From assembly GCA_026027325.1 (NCBI GenBank), contig JAMSLZ010000005.1, positions 434,001 to 498,000 of the forward strand: a stretch of DNA of 64,000 bases, read 5' to 3'. Source of the DNA: Actinomucor elegans (taxonomy: Eukaryota > Mucoromycota > Mucoromycetes > Mucorales > Mucoraceae). The translations under genes were made by a program, and so were the position numbers. The notes beneath the pieces are model-generated. The model saw only the letters and a program-made list of their open reading frames with translations, made no database searches and was not told where the DNA came from. This document shows, piece after piece, positions 11,386 through 23,501 of the stretch. How positions within the stretch are numbered: the stretch's first letter is position 1; every line of letters begins with the position of its first letter.

Positions 11386-11704
11386 TCCAGTTTAAAGTAA
11401 AGGAAAAAAAAAAAAGGGAAAGCTTCGAAAGGAGATACAAAGCCCTTTTTCTGCGTTCGTACATGTAGGTCCGACGTGTTTGAGATTTGTATCAGTTTAT
11501 GCATCATCACAACAAAAGACATTCGATGGGCATCTTGTACAATAGTACTGTAACTTGACCCTTTGGATCGTCCAGTCAAAACGATGCTTTTTTTTTTGCA
11601 TAAACCACTTCAGAATCGGGCTTTGAAACATCGAAAACTTTTTTTTTTAATTTAGCTTGACAGAGCATTCATTTCCTTCATTGAAAGCCATTTATATAGC
11701 GTCC
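11386..11704. promoter_or_regulatory. Shared upstream region of VPS26 and the THUMP methyltransferase
   Basis: The two divergent genes are separated by about 319 bp, so this is probably a bidirectional promoter. It contains A11 and T9-T10 homopolymer tracts and no obvious TATA box. Confidence 0.4.
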
Positions 11705-13180
11705 ATGTCAGAATCAAAGCAGATCCACGTTTTGTTTCATGTACCTGAAGGTATCTATTTTACATTGAAAAACTTTTTCCCAAAATGATACCGCGATTTA
11801 GCTCGAGATCTTTACATTTCTATTACCTTAGGCCTCGAGTTCATTGCGGCAAAAGACATTGAAACTTCATTGGCAAACACCCATATTTTACATGCACCCA
11901 AATATAGCCATGAGCCCAAAACAGGTCGAGTACATCTTTTCTGCACTGTTGACACGATTGACGCCTTCAAAACCCACGTACAGAATGCACAATTACTCAG
12001 CGTATATAGCGTGACACTAGTCGCTTCAGAATCCGTCATACCCACTGCTATTTTTGCTGAAGTGCAACCGACGTTTGATTTTATATCCGATCAAACCAAA
12101 CAAGCGCCTTGGTACAGCGTTATCCAAAATGACCCCAAAGATGAGTCTACAGCTGTTTCATTTCGGGCTACATTCAAAAAGGAGCAGATCAAGCACAAAG
12201 CACCAAGCCAGGAAATTGCAGGATACATTGGGTTTGCATTCAGTGATTTTTTCAAACATTGGAAAGTGAAAATGACCGAGTTTACTTATGAAATTGTATC
12301 ACTGTGGTTTCAATCATCCGATCAAGAGGTATTGGGTCGGATAGAAGGAGCCAATCATCAATCAGTAATCCTTGTCTTGGGCGTCAGTATACCAATTCAA
12401 GATCAGAGGCAAAGAAATAGAGTTTACGTAGGACGCACAAGCCTAAATCCTTGTATTGCTTATTGTTTAGCGATGGTCTCAGATCCTAAACCAGGACAAG
12501 TCATTTTGGACATGTGTTGTGGAACTGGTACTATACCAATTGAAGGTTTGTGTTCGAACTCAAGGTCCAATCTATCATGACTGATATTAGGAGATTAGGC
12601 GCATCACGGTTTAAAGACGTATTTTGGCTAGGAAGCGAAGGTACACTACGATGCTTAATGAATATCTAGCTAACCATGTTTATATAGTCAAAGTGAAAAC
12701 TCTGGCAGAAAAGGCATTAGGAAACGTTCAACACTCTGAGATAAAGAATGTAGATCTGTTATTAAGTGACGCTAGAGAACTTTGCTTTAGAAATTCTAGT
12801 ATAGATACAATTGTTTCAGGTAAAAATACATGACTGTTTAACATAACTGAGCTAATGTTGATTTGTATATAGATTGGCCATGGGGACTTCGAGAGAACTC
12901 TTATACACAGATACAAGGGGTAACTAATTTAGTAGGATATTAAACCAAATAAGCTTACATGCGTATATTGTAGTTATACCCCAAATTCATGAAGCAAATG
13001 CATCGAGTGTTAAGACGAGGTGGAAAGGCTTATATTGTCACGCAAGGTCATAAACTAATGAACAGAGTATTGGCTTATGACTGGTGCAAGAAGCAATGGA
13101 AAGTAGACGAGATTCTATCTATTGGGATTGGCGGCTATGATGTCTATCTGTACATGCTCACCAAACTTGAGATAGCTTAA
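11705..13180 (+). CDS. THUMP-domain RNA guanosine-N2 methyltransferase (Trm14/THUMPD type)
   Basis: Likely SAM-dependent m2G methyltransferase of the THUMPD2/THUMPD3-Trm14 group, acting on tRNA or U6 snRNA. Six exons: 11705-11750, 11802-12545, 12599-12640, 12688-12819, 12873-12919 and 12974-13180; 405 aa, in frame. The start GLEFIAAKDIETSL is the NFLD-like segment that begins these proteins; a THUMP-like region follows (to ~190), then the Rossmann methyltransferase with motif I LDMCCGTGTIPIEG (~251-264) and motif IV DWPWG (~322-326), where family members usually carry D-[LI]-P-[FY]-G. The C-terminal half (RVLRRGGKAYIVTQGH, QWKVDEILSIGIGGYDVYLY) matches the family's end. Whether it is the THUMPD2 (U6 snRNA) or THUMPD3 (tRNA) orthologue is not decidable here. 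It needs Trm112 as partner in other fungi and animals (family knowledge). Confidence 0.85.
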
Positions 13181-13997
13181 TGAGTATAAATAAACTAGCA
13201 TTACATGATGTTCATTTACCTTGAAGTATATCTGCCTTATCTACCCATATGTAATAGCGTCTGATCAATGTTTGGATGATAAGGTTAAAGCAAAAAAAAA
13301 AAACTTATGATGCACAGGTCACGTAAATACATAATTGTGTTTATAATCAACTAGTATGTCATTTTGTAGTAAAACCGAGGTTATACGATGATGCAGTAAC
13401 AATAAGTCTTTTATATACTTTTCGGAAGCCATTTTCGTAATACACAGCAAGTGTTGATACATTTAACATAATTCTGGTTTCATGCTGTGTTTTTGCGACT
13501 ACCTTTCGATCTAGCTATATTACTGTTAGCAAAGAAAGAGTTCTTTCTTTTGTTTCCGCCTGTTGTTGATTTTTAGAGTGTCGATTTTATATAGAGCGAC
13601 TGGGATTAGCATCATTGCCCTTCTCCATGTATACTTTTGACATCATTCCACAATGGCATGTATGTCAATGACAAGCGAGTACCTTTCTTCAAAGTCCCGG
13701 AATTATATAGAAGAAATTATATGATTTTTAATTGTTTTTAATTCATACAAGTTTATGTTTACATGGTTCCAATCATTTATCGTTTTTAGCTCTGGAGGAG
13801 GATTTTACTTGTTGTTTCTATAGACAATATATAGCATTCAAAATAAAATAAAACACTTTACCAAACATGGCTCTAGGTGCAAGTTCACAAATTAAAACAT
13901 GTATAGAACTGTTAGTTTTTTTTCGGATGAGCTTACATGCATGATTATAAAAAAGGAACCATGAACTATTAGACTTCGAATGGATACCCTCTCTCTC

Positions 13998-14028
<31 letters not shown>

Positions 14029-14214
14029 GTTAAAACAATAGTTTTCCTTTTTGCTTTTTCCAAAAAGGTACATTATTTGATAGAGAAATACACTCTATAT
14101 AATTTTATTTAATTATTTAAATCTAATCTGTGATGGATGTCTTTTATAGGACGGTTCCTTTTTGGTTATTTTCTGACCTTTAATTCTATTCAATTGCTCT
14201 AGACCCGAAAATTG

Positions 14215-14310
14215 GTTCAGCAAGATCATTAACACAAGCAATCTCGGCCATCTCTGTCAAATGTCGCATATGATTAGTCGTCCGTGATCTTAATATGCTG
14301 CTGCATTTAA
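14215..14310 (-). repeat. Dispersed ~110-bp repeat family, copy
   Basis: On the minus strand it reads ATGCAGCAGCATATTAAGATCA, then CATATGCGACATTTGACAG and GGCCGAGATTG, matching the family order. The first block is more diverged than in other copies. Confidence 0.5.
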
Positions 14311-15129
14311 CAGAATATCTGGTATAGTGCCCTTTTTTTTTTGGAAGTTTAACATCTTTTTTGCATTTATTAAATCACGATCCCGATCATTACTATATAT
14401 GCGTTGATCTTCCTTTCACCGTATAATAGCATTTAATCAATCATTATTCATCCAAAGATAGCTGTAATAGGGATATTGTCGGACAAGCTCAGTTCTAGCT
14501 AAAATTATAGTATGTTGAGAGCAAGTTATAGATTATTTATTTTGATAAACACAAATTGTCTCTTTAAGAGTTTTACTGCTACTCAAGCGCTAATCATTTG
14601 ATTTGTTGGCCTTTCAACTATGACTGTATCTGCGTATTATCCAATCATATATATGGGATCAACTCAGAAAGAAATTTGCTAACTGAAACAGGACCCAACA
14701 TTAACAATAGATATGCTCAAGATCATTGACATAGTTTATTCTTACTAGTTAGACTATTACATCCCTTGTTGTGATCAATCAATTCAATACACATATTCTT
14801 CTATGGACAGTTTCGATGACAGCCTATTTAGGTATATTGAAATACTACATGTAACAAAATATATTCTGTTTTTAAAGAGCAGATCGATTGAATTGGAGGC
14901 ATAATAGTCGTGAATAGGCTTTAGCCAACAAGAAGACATACCGTTCCTAACTGCTTGTAAAGAAGCATATGTCAAGATAAGCTCAGCCAATGAAAGAAGA
15001 TATACATTGACAGATCATAATAAAAACACTACGCGAATAGAATAACGCGTCTCTCTTGTATATACTTTGAATGGTATAAAATTAAGAGATTTTTAGGCTT
15101 TGGTTGGAGCCGAATCTTTTTACCAGTAA

Positions 15130-15136
15130 TGACTCA
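15130..15136 (+). promoter_or_regulatory. Gcn4/CPC1-type TGACTCA site upstream of ILV5
   Basis: TGACTCA is the canonical binding site of the fungal general amino-acid-control activator (Gcn4/CPC1, bZIP). It lies about 190 bp before the ILV5 start, next to a CCAAT box at 15139-15143, as expected for an amino-acid biosynthesis gene. Function is inferred from motif and context. Confidence 0.6.
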
Positions 15137-15199
15137 CACCAATCAGAGACGTCGATGACATTAATGCATTGATCAAAGATTCCTTATCTTTGAGCTCTG

Positions 15200-15204
15200 A
15201 TTGG
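15200..15204 (-). promoter_or_regulatory. Reverse CCAAT box in ILV5 promoter
   Basis: ATTGG (CCAAT on the minus strand) lies ~120 bp before the ILV5 ATG, between the Gcn4-type site and a TATAAAAA box at 15246-15253. Confidence 0.4.
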
Positions 15205-15322
15205 CCGGATTGCTGACGCTTCAACGCTTTTCTCCGCACAAGTACTATAAAAATGAAAACCCACTTACTAGCATTCGTTTTTTTTCTTCTCTTTTTTCAA
15301 CATACACATCAAAATATAAATC

Positions 15323-16582
15323 ATGGCTTCTCGTGCCTTTGCCACCGCTATCCGTACAGCTACTCGCGCTACCGTCTCTCGCCCTTCTGTTGCCATTAGA
15401 CCCATGTCTCTCTTGGCTAACAGCGTTAGACGCGCCGCTGTTAAATCCACTGTAAGTATACTACATGATTTTTTTTTACGCGTTAGAAACTCATTAAATT
15501 TCAATTAGATTACTACTCAAGTTCGTGGTATGAAGACTCTTGACTTTGGTGGATCCAAAGAAACCGTTTATGAACGCTCTGATGTTCCCAAAGAAAAGCT
15601 GCTCGAAACTTTCAAGAACGATACCATTGCCGTGCTTGGTTACGGTCCTCAAGGCCGTGGTCAAGCTTTGAACTTGCGTGATAACGGTGTCAATGTCATC
15701 ATCGGTCAACGTGAAGGTAAGACCTATCAACAAGCTATTGAGGAAGGTTGGGTTCCTGGTAAGAACCTTTTCCCTGTCTTGGATGCTGTTGAGAAGGGTA
15801 CAGTTGTGATGAACCTCTTGTCGGATGCTTTCCAAACCGAGATCTGGCCTCAAATGAAGCCTCTTTTGACTCCTGGTAAGACTCTTTACTTCTCTCATGG
15901 TTTCTCCATTGTCTACAAGGATCAAACCCATATTGAACCTCCTGAGGGTGTTGATGTAATCCTTGTTGCTCCTAAGGGTTCCGGCTTCACTGTACGTCGT
16001 CTCTTCCAAGAAGGTCGCGGTATCAACTCTTCTTTTGCTGTCTATAAGGATGCTAGTGGCCATGCCAAGGAGCGCACTGTTGCTTTGGGTATCGGTATCG
16101 GTTCTGGTTACATGTACGAAACTACTTTTGAAAAGGAAGTCTATTCTGACTTGTTTGGTGAACGTGGTGTTTTGATGGGTGCCATCCAAGGTCTTTTCCA
16201 AGCTCAATATGAAGTTTTGAGAGCCAATGGCCACTCTCCTTCCGAAGCTTTCAATGAGACTGTTGAGGAAGCCACTCAATCTCTTTATCCTTTGATCGGT
16301 GAGCGTGGTATGGATTGGATGTACTCTAACTGTTCTACTACTGCTATGCGTGGTGCTCTTGATTGGTGGAAGCCTTTCCATGATGCTTCCAAGCCTGTCT
16401 TTGAACAGCTTTACAAGTCTGTCAAGGATGGTTCCGAAACTGCCCGTTCCCTTGATCGTAACTCTCAACCCGATTATCGTGAGAAGCTCGAGGAAGAGCT
16501 CAGAGAAATCCGTGAATCTGAAATCTGGAGAACTGGCAAGACTGTTCGTCAACTTAGACCTGAAAATGCTGGAAAGAACTAA
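15323..16582 (+). CDS. ILV5: Ketol-acid reductoisomerase, mitochondrial
   Basis: Catalyses the second step of valine/isoleucine synthesis: Mg2+- and NADPH-dependent isomeroreduction of acetolactate or acetohydroxybutyrate, in mitochondria. The exons are 15323-15451 and 15509-16582 (57-bp intron), 400 aa. Residues ~1-50 form an Arg/Ser/Ala-rich, acid-poor mitochondrial presequence. The NADPH-binding loop is GYGPQGRGQALNLRDNG; the catalytic domain has SHGFSIVYKD, APKGSGFTVRRLF and LFGERGVLMGAIQGLFQAQYE, and the C-terminus LRPENAGKN. Length fits the fungal enzyme. Codon use is strongly biased (CTT, GGT, AAG), which indicates high expression. A TATAAAAA box, two CCAAT boxes and a TGACTCA site are upstream. 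The 3' flank has AATAAAAATG-type polyadenylation signals near 16700. Confidence 0.97.
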
Positions 16583-18193
16583 GTTAAATGATCTATCCTA
16601 TTTACAGAGAATTAGATCCTTTTCTATCTCAACCCTCAAACCCAAAAAAAAAAGCCTCAAACTTTCACGCATATGACCATCTTTCATCAATCAATTGTAT
16701 CATAAATAAAAATGAAAAAGATTATCAAAAACAGTCGATAGCAATTGTCTTGTTTCCATCAATTTAATTTTTACCAAGTTTTGATACTAGGCACTACGTG
16801 ATCATTGCTCTATTCAGTGCGTAACTGAAATCCACCGGTTGAATAAATATCTGTTGGATCTTTTTGGTCATAATTAAGAAACTTGAAAAATGATACATTT
16901 GATAAGCTCTGAATCCATGAATGCCTTGCGATATTAATATTAAACAAAATGCTTTAATATTTACAGCAGCTCATTCTGGATAAGATATTACTATTTTCAT
17001 GCAATATCAAAGTGGAATCATTCAAGAGATTAATAGGCACTGATATACTGATCTATGCTGGCAAATGCTGGCAAATGCTAATTTTTCGTCCACTAACGCT
17101 AGTACACACTTCAGAAGGAGTTAGAGTCAAAGCGCTGGCTGACAGGTTACCATCTATGACAACTAGTGTCACATAATTGCTGCTGGAGCCGCGCTTTATT
17201 TATACCAAAAAATATTTTTTTTAATTCAGGCTATGCTAGATTTTATACTACAAGAAAGCGTTATTATGTACTTGGAACTATATGAAATAAGGTTGCATTA
17301 GAAGCCACGCCTCTAAAATACTTTTAATGCAAAAGTATTTTTTTATTTTATTGTGCGACTTCCTCGACTTTGAAAGTCGGCAATTGAGAGTTGCCCAGAG
17401 CGAGTGAAATGCGATCTTCTTTTGCTCGACAAATGACTACCGATATACGAGAAGTATCTTCATCAAGATTGTGTAAAATTAAACAGCAAATCGATAAGAG
17501 TAAAGATAACTTGTTATTTCTGTTTTCACGGAGTTATCCTTTAACTAGTACAGCCATAATTCGAATGGTTCATACATACTCTTTAATAGATCAAAGCTAT
17601 ATTGTCAACACATAATGCTTTTAATATATATATATATATATATATGCTTGAAAGAAAGTGTTGCTTGGGGATTCTGGGACTATTATTCCTTTGAAAATTA
17701 TTCTCAAATCATTCCATTTCTGAATCTCGTATATTTTTAGAGCTCTCAACTGATTTCAGTTTGATATCGTATCTGATGGCTAGTACAATATTGTATTTGA
17801 GAATCGTATTGCAAGTTATATACATTTCAAGTAGAATTGATCTAATGATTTGTAAATTCTCAATTTATCAAGGTTTGATGTCACTTCACTTTTTTTAGTA
17901 CAAATTCATAATAGTCAATTGATCCTGTAGAGCAATTGTCGAAGTGAAATGCATTTTGACAGTAAAAAATGGATCCAAGCGAGTCTTCAGTATTATTTCC
18001 ATCTAATCAATAGTATATAGCACTACTACTACTACTACTACGTACACCTCTTTATTTCATTTTCAGTTGTCCAATGACAAATCCCTTTATTGTGACTTCC
18101 GATTAAAAGACGAAGGTGTAAGCAGTCAATCTCATTTTTATGTGTTCTACAATCTAATGGTGAAAGTTTCCCTCCCAAGAAACATATATATAA
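16583..18193. other. Intergenic region (1.6 kb)
   Basis: No gene is supported; an ORF at 17391-17615 has no ATG at its start or recognisable content. It contains a TA microsatellite (about 17622-17646), a CTA trinucleotide repeat (18019-18041), a ten-base direct repeat (ATGCTGGCAA, near 17055-17075) and a short fragment resembling the dispersed repeat (near 16965). Confidence 0.45.
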
Positions 18194-19991
18194 ATGGAGA
18201 GACTTTTCGGTAGAAAAGGTTCCAGCAGCGACCTCTTTGATGGTAAAGGGAAAAAAAAGCCCTTCTTTAATAGTACACGACACCATTACAAACCATTTCA
18301 CGCCACTTCCACTCCATACAACACGAGCTCAGTTTGGCCGAAACGACTTCTTTCTCCAACAAGAGCAATCATTACACTTATTACCGTCATCTTTTTCTTT
18401 TTTTTTTATATCCTGCAAAGAATGAGCATTTAAATCGCCAAGAGCGCGTGACATTAAAAGATCAACCACTTTATAAAAGGCACGAGAGCGCCTGCTCTGC
18501 TACACTTTGTAATCCAACCAACAAGTGTTCTACTTGGAAACCTAATCAAGAGTATACTTGGTCAGAGCTATCACAAGCAGGCGTATTTCGCGATCTTTCG
18601 ACTATTCAGCTAACTGCTGGATGCCAGTTACGAATCAAAGTGGAAGGAAGAGTAGATAATGGTGAATGGTTATCGATTCCTACTGGCAAGACAGAATGCA
18701 ACGAAACTGGATACGGCACCAAGTGTCGAAATTTTGTTGAGATGGATCTGAAAAGTAAGAGATAAAACAAACTGCAAGACAATCTTACTCATAAAGTCAA
18801 CAGCGGATATTCTCGTAATGGCATATCAACTTAGACAAATCATGAAAGGTAAAACATATCAATGTGAGTAGGAGCTCTTTGACTGATTCAGTGCCATAGA
18901 AAAAACTGGTCAAGGAAAGGAAATTACACTTGTCCAACACGCAAAAGAAAGTTCAAAGGGCAATCATAACTTAGATGCTACTCTGATCAGTCAATTCTCG
19001 GTGAATCGGTTGGATACTTTTGCTAAAGCAATGGCAGTTTGGCAAGGCCCTATTTCTATCGCTATGTAGGTTGATTCCTTTGCTCTAATTGCTTTTTTTT
19101 TTCTGAAGCTAAATATAGTTCTTTAGATATCTTACTCAACCATCAGATATTGACGAACTGATACAGTATTTCGAAAACGAAAAAAATTTAGAAATTTACT
19201 CTCGAGCCACCATTGCGCTTGTCAAACCCAATTACCTCAGTAATGCACGTTTAGCTTATCCTATCAATCACCTGCGGAATATTGCCATCACAGAATCAAC
19301 TACAGATTATATCTTTGTATTGGATGCAGACTTTATACCATCGGCCAATTTGTATAATTACATACGATTGCGTCTTATTCCTTTCATTTTATATCAATCG
19401 GGCAACATAACACCTACAGCCTGGGTTGTACCTTGCTTTGCCATCCGCGAAGCTTATAACGAGATGCCTGTACCTGAAACTTACGAAGAATTGAGAAAGT
19501 TGGTGGGGGATGGTGTTGCCTATATTACGGATCCAGGTGCAGGACATGGGCCTACTTTAGCTACCGAAGTCGCTATTGTAAGGCCCTTATTGATGGGCAA
19601 TCCTCTTGCATATGAGGTGTGTTTTGAATCTCAATGGGAACCATACTATGTCTTGCATCGATCTGCTCCCTTGTACGATGCACGTTTCAAGAATCAAGGT
19701 GGCGATAAACAATCACACGCATTGCAATTGAATGCAGAACGATATCGATTCATGGTATTGAGAGAAGTGTTTATGGTACATAAAGACCATTCAACGATGG
19801 TTTGGCCAGGTGGAGGATTTGAACAGTCGCAAAAGGCAGCGACAAACTGGAACTACTTTGAAGATTATATGCATGAAATCGAATCGATATATGGTAGTAC
19901 CGCTCGTTGGCCCCGTGGATGTAGCTCAACAGCTATCGGTTGGCAAGATCAAAGAAGAGATACTGTTGGTTTAGCTGCCGGTTCTGTTTAA
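18194..19991 (+). CDS. GT49 (LARGE-type) glycosyltransferase, type II membrane protein, with apparent frameshift
   Basis: Probable Golgi glycosyltransferase of family GT49, the fold of the C-terminal domain of LARGE/B4GAT1. An N-terminal cytoplasmic part and a single hydrophobic anchor (AIITLITVIFFFFFYIL) are read from ATG 18194; the lumenal part continues in another frame from about 18400. The switch falls in a T10 run (18398-18407). Later exons are 18755-flanked: first exon to 18754, then 18804-18848, 18900-19065 and 19127-19991. Evidence for the family: ITLVQHAKESS, FSVNRLDTFAKAMAVWQGPISIAIYL, DYIFVLDADFIP with the DxD-type metal site, WVVPCFAIRE, GHGPT, SQWEPYYVLHRSAPLYDARF and VFMVHKDHS. 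The lumenal start has four cysteines likely to pair. The frameshift may be a homopolymer sequencing error or a real inactivation; the conserved catalytic half is intact, which favours an error. Acceptor substrate unknown. Confidence 0.75.
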
Positions 19992-20062
19992 ACACTTTAG
20001 ATTTGTATTATAGTATATTGGTCAACTATCTAGAAGAATTTGTTTTATTGGTTTATATGACT

Positions 20063-21164
20063 TTATAACTTGATAAGATTGGCATTCTTGTCATTCTTTC
20101 CAAGGTCACCCAGTCCCCACTATATAATTAGTATTAGTATTAGAATCAAAGGATAAAAATGAATTTACTTACATTATCTTCGATCGTTCTCAATAACGAA
20201 TAGTGAGTATACTTGGTATTGTCCTTCTTTGATTTAGTCTTTGGATGAAAATCAGGACCAAATAAGATAGTTAGAACTTTGTTATCATCAGAAGCACCAT
20301 CATCCTCATCAAACGTCAAAACAAACATGGTATTCTTATTGAAAGCAGTCTTGTTAATACGAGTAGAAAGGAACTTTTTGAACCAGTTTGAAGCAAAAGT
20401 CATGCCTGTTTCATGACCATCATTATCAATCTACTGTTAGGTTAGTAACTAGAAGATGTAATAAACTGCAATGCTTACATTTGGAGTATAGAATACAAAT
20501 TGAGGCACGCTATTGCTTGAAATGTCCTTGTCTAATTGTTTGGAATTCACAATTTTAGCGCATCTTTGCTTATTGCCTGATATATTCTTGAACGAAATGA
20601 AAGGATTGTGCTTTCTTGCATATTTATCGATATCCATCTTCTTATTACAGTTGCCTATTAACTTTAAATGAATGACATAGCCCTTATGTTCCAGAAAAAA
20701 ACATTTGTTTACCTGGGTAATCCTCCTGATAGGTCTTCCAAGAGATACCCTTTGCCTCCAAGAGATCTACAATGGTCTTGCGATCAATATTTGACTCGTC
20801 ATTCTCTTTAGTCCCCTCTGTTGATCCGCTGATCATTGAAATCTTGATATACGCATTTTAGCATTTGGACATGCATATATAGAATACAAAAGATTCAACT
20901 TACGTAGTTTGGTTGAGAAGGATGTGTAGTAGCAAGGTAATTGGTTAACATAATTCCATTTTTGTATGTCTGATGAAGGCTTTTAAGGAACTTGTTCTTG
21001 TAAGCAACGTCGTAGTTTTGGTTTTCCATTACGACGATAACAACTCGATCGAAATACTTTCCTTTCTTGATGGATGAAGTGCCTCCATCATTTACAGGCC
21101 GAGCGGACGCAAATAATGCTTGAACCAAGATAAAAACTACTACCAGAGCAATTGAATACTTCAT
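20063..21164 (-). CDS. Secreted acid phosphatase (phosphoesterase family)
   Basis: Member of the phosphoesterase superfamily (alkaline-phosphatase-like fold) that includes fungal phosphate-repressible acid phosphatases; expected to release phosphate from extracellular esters. Five exons: 21164-20904, 20842-20713, 20654-20479, 20430-20173 and 20119-20063; 293 aa. A signal peptide (MKYSIALVVVFILVQALFASA) is followed by FDRVVIVVMENQNYDVA, TNYLATTHPSQPNYISMISGS (catalytic nucleophile region), NIDRKTIVDLLEAKGISWKTYQEDYPG, PFISFKNI and FVLTFDEDDGASDDNKVLTILFGP (metal-binding D/E cluster). A C-terminal HY-x-LLRTIEDN motif is typical. All conserved motifs are present, so it should be active. The substrate range is not predictable from sequence. 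Confidence 0.88.
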
Positions 21165-22947
21165 TATTGTCTAAAAGAAAAGAAAAATAATGGACTTGAA
21201 AGTATCCTGTTGCTGTCCTTTATATACAAAATCAACGAGCGCACAGTTTATTAGAGTGCAGCTATTAAGGTAATGTATACAGAAATGATACACGATACCA
21301 CATGGTGCCTTGTAATTCATTAATGAAAGCTTTTAATATGGTAAAGTATCAATTAAGCATCGGAGAGAAAGTGAGTATTAATACATAATACAAATCAATG
21401 CTGGATCATAAGCTTTGCGATGTTACAGTACTGGTACCCTGATTCGAGCTTATTTGTTAGGGTTTTTATACTACAATTAAGCCGCATTGATGATAGTTGG
21501 CTATACCATAAAATTTTCGTTAAACGGGTTAAAAGCGCTAACCTTGATTTGTCAAAACCCAATATTAGTTATACAGGAAGGATTTCTGGGTAACAATATG
21601 CAATTTACAATTAGCAGATACAAGCCCAGCAAATCACAGCTTGTAAATTATGCATGTCAATTAAGCACTTTGATCATATATTATAACGACGCTAATATAG
21701 CCAGATATCAACTCAGTGATGTTTTTGAAAGGGATTTTAGATATCACTGATACAAGACAAAAGAAGACACAGTCAACTCGAAAGTTGTATAGTAACAGAT
21801 ATATCTAAAATGTTTATTACAATAAAAATATCGGGATCAAAATAGTCGCTTAAATAGATGAAGCAGAACATTCTGCTAAGGACTCTTGATCAGATACGAT
21901 GTTTAATTGAGGTTTGCCTATTTCTATTATTTTGATCAGTATTATGCGCACGTCAATATATTAAACTGATCTTTTTTTACCTGGCATTGTTAATGTGCTA
22001 TGTAAAGATTTTGCTTGGTTTTTTTTCAATGATATCAGCTTTGTAAGAAAGTAAAACTGAAACACTCGCTCTAGATATTTTCAAAGTTGCATTGTCGGTG
22101 CATATAAAGGCTTTTTACGCAAAATGATGGTTCCAAAGCTATATATATTATAATGGTTTTTTTTGTATATTTCCTGAAAAATGAAGTTGCATCTCGATCA
22201 TTTATTGGTATACGTGCAATTATAATTCCATGGCGGTAGTAGGTAATAACGGCTCTCTATTTTCAATCTTCGCATGTCAATAAAAGTTATACCCTTTGTA
22301 TTAGAAGAAGAGGGTGAAGTAGCATTTAATAAACGAACGACAAAGAACCGGTGTTGGCCTGTGCAAATACACTAAAAAGGGACTATAGGTATTATTGGTA
22401 TGAACGAAATTGCATTGTTTCGCATACCTATAAGGCACTTTTGCGACTTTTGGCATATTTTTCTGCCGAATCCTGTGCCGCTTGTGTCTGTGCTTTGAAA
22501 CTGTGAAATTCGTACACACTTTTTAGATAAAATAGTATCGATTAGCACTTGTATCGCAACATGATAACCATTATTACTTGATAAACCCCTCCGCAGGAAA
22601 GGCTTCAAGCGAGTAAAGGCCAGCTTCGATGATATATTAGTGATGGACTCGCATGACCATTTTCATGTCAGGGCTTAAGAGTCAACCGTTCTTTTTTCGC
22701 ATGTAAAACCCTTGGTCTAAACCAAAGCCCACACGCATTTGTCACTGATACAATGACAAAATGAGATATTACGTAATACTATCATAATATGATACAGTCA
22801 ACTTTTGAGATTTTCTATAAAACAAATAAACGTTGTATAATATTGAATACTGACAAATGGGTTATATATTTTATTTATTAATTGTATATGAAATTATATG
22901 ACAGGACGATATGAAAGCAAAAGAGGCTATGCGATTAAATAAGATAT
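21165..22947. other. Intergenic region (1.8 kb)
   Basis: No gene is supported. The left end is the acid phosphatase promoter. A possible weak copy of the dispersed repeat lies at about 21858-21925 (GCAGAACATTCTGCT, then CAGATACGATGTTTAA). Several short open frames lack ATG starts or recognisable features. Confidence 0.45.
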
Positions 22948-23501
22948 TTAGTTCTTGACGAGGCTGTATACGGTAGCAACAGAGGTACCGAGGAGACCAA
23001 TAAGACCAAGATAACCAAAAGCACCGCGAGTACGCTTGGCAGGATCACCAGTGACATATCCTTGAGTAAAGACCATACGGCCCAAGAGGAATACAACACC
23101 ACAACCAGCAGCAATTTCGGGATACTTGATACCACCAACCAACAACATAGTATTGTAAATGGGAAGGATTTCAAGAGTGTTTTGATGAGCACGTTGAGTA
23201 CAGTTGAACACGTTCTTCTTGGGATCCTTTTCAACTTCACTCTTTTCAGCATAAGCTAAGAAAGTGGCGCATTATGTTAACCCTTTGCTCATTGTACAAT
23301 GATTTTTAAACTTACCATAAGGATAAGGGACCTTGGCAGCTCTACGAGCAGCACCAACCTTAGCGCCTAAGCTAAAGACATAGAGAGCACTAGCGACAGC
23401 GACGCCAAGAACCTATAATTGATACGTTCAATTATACTGTGGGGCACAATTGAGATTCTACTTACGTATCCGTATTCAGAGGGAATAGTGAGAGCAACCA
23501 T
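22948..23501 (-). CDS. Microsomal glutathione S-transferase 3-like (MAPEG)
   Basis: Membrane-embedded MAPEG-family enzyme, MGST3 type, with glutathione transferase and peroxidase activity in the ER or outer mitochondrial membrane. The exons are 23501-23466, 23412-23316 and 23255-22948; 146 aa, the usual size. Four hydrophobic segments are visible (about 12-32, 73-90, 95-110 and 118-140). Family motifs: IPSEYGYV at the N-terminus, FNCTQRAHQNTLE (the conserved F-N-C-x-Q-R-x-H-x-N-x-L-E glutathione-binding signature) and YPEIAAGCG-VVFLLGRMVFTQGY. All motif residues are intact. Codon use is biased, suggesting good expression. Confidence 0.93.

Larger units (their letters stand above)
13181..15322. 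other. Intergenic region (2.1 kb)
   Basis: No gene is seen. It contains a 27-nt T tract (13998-14024), one reverse-strand copy of the dispersed repeat (about 14215-14310) and, at its right end, the ILV5 promoter. Confidence 0.5.

Noticed and set aside
11102..11464. 120-aa frame on the minus strand
   Set aside because: It reads the VPS26 exon in a wrong frame and through introns; the in-frame exons fit VPS26 exactly.
15494..16552. 352-aa open frame antisense to ILV5
   Set aside because: It lies exactly opposite the conserved ketol-acid reductoisomerase; strong codon bias keeps the opposite strand stop-free. No start context or similarity of its own.
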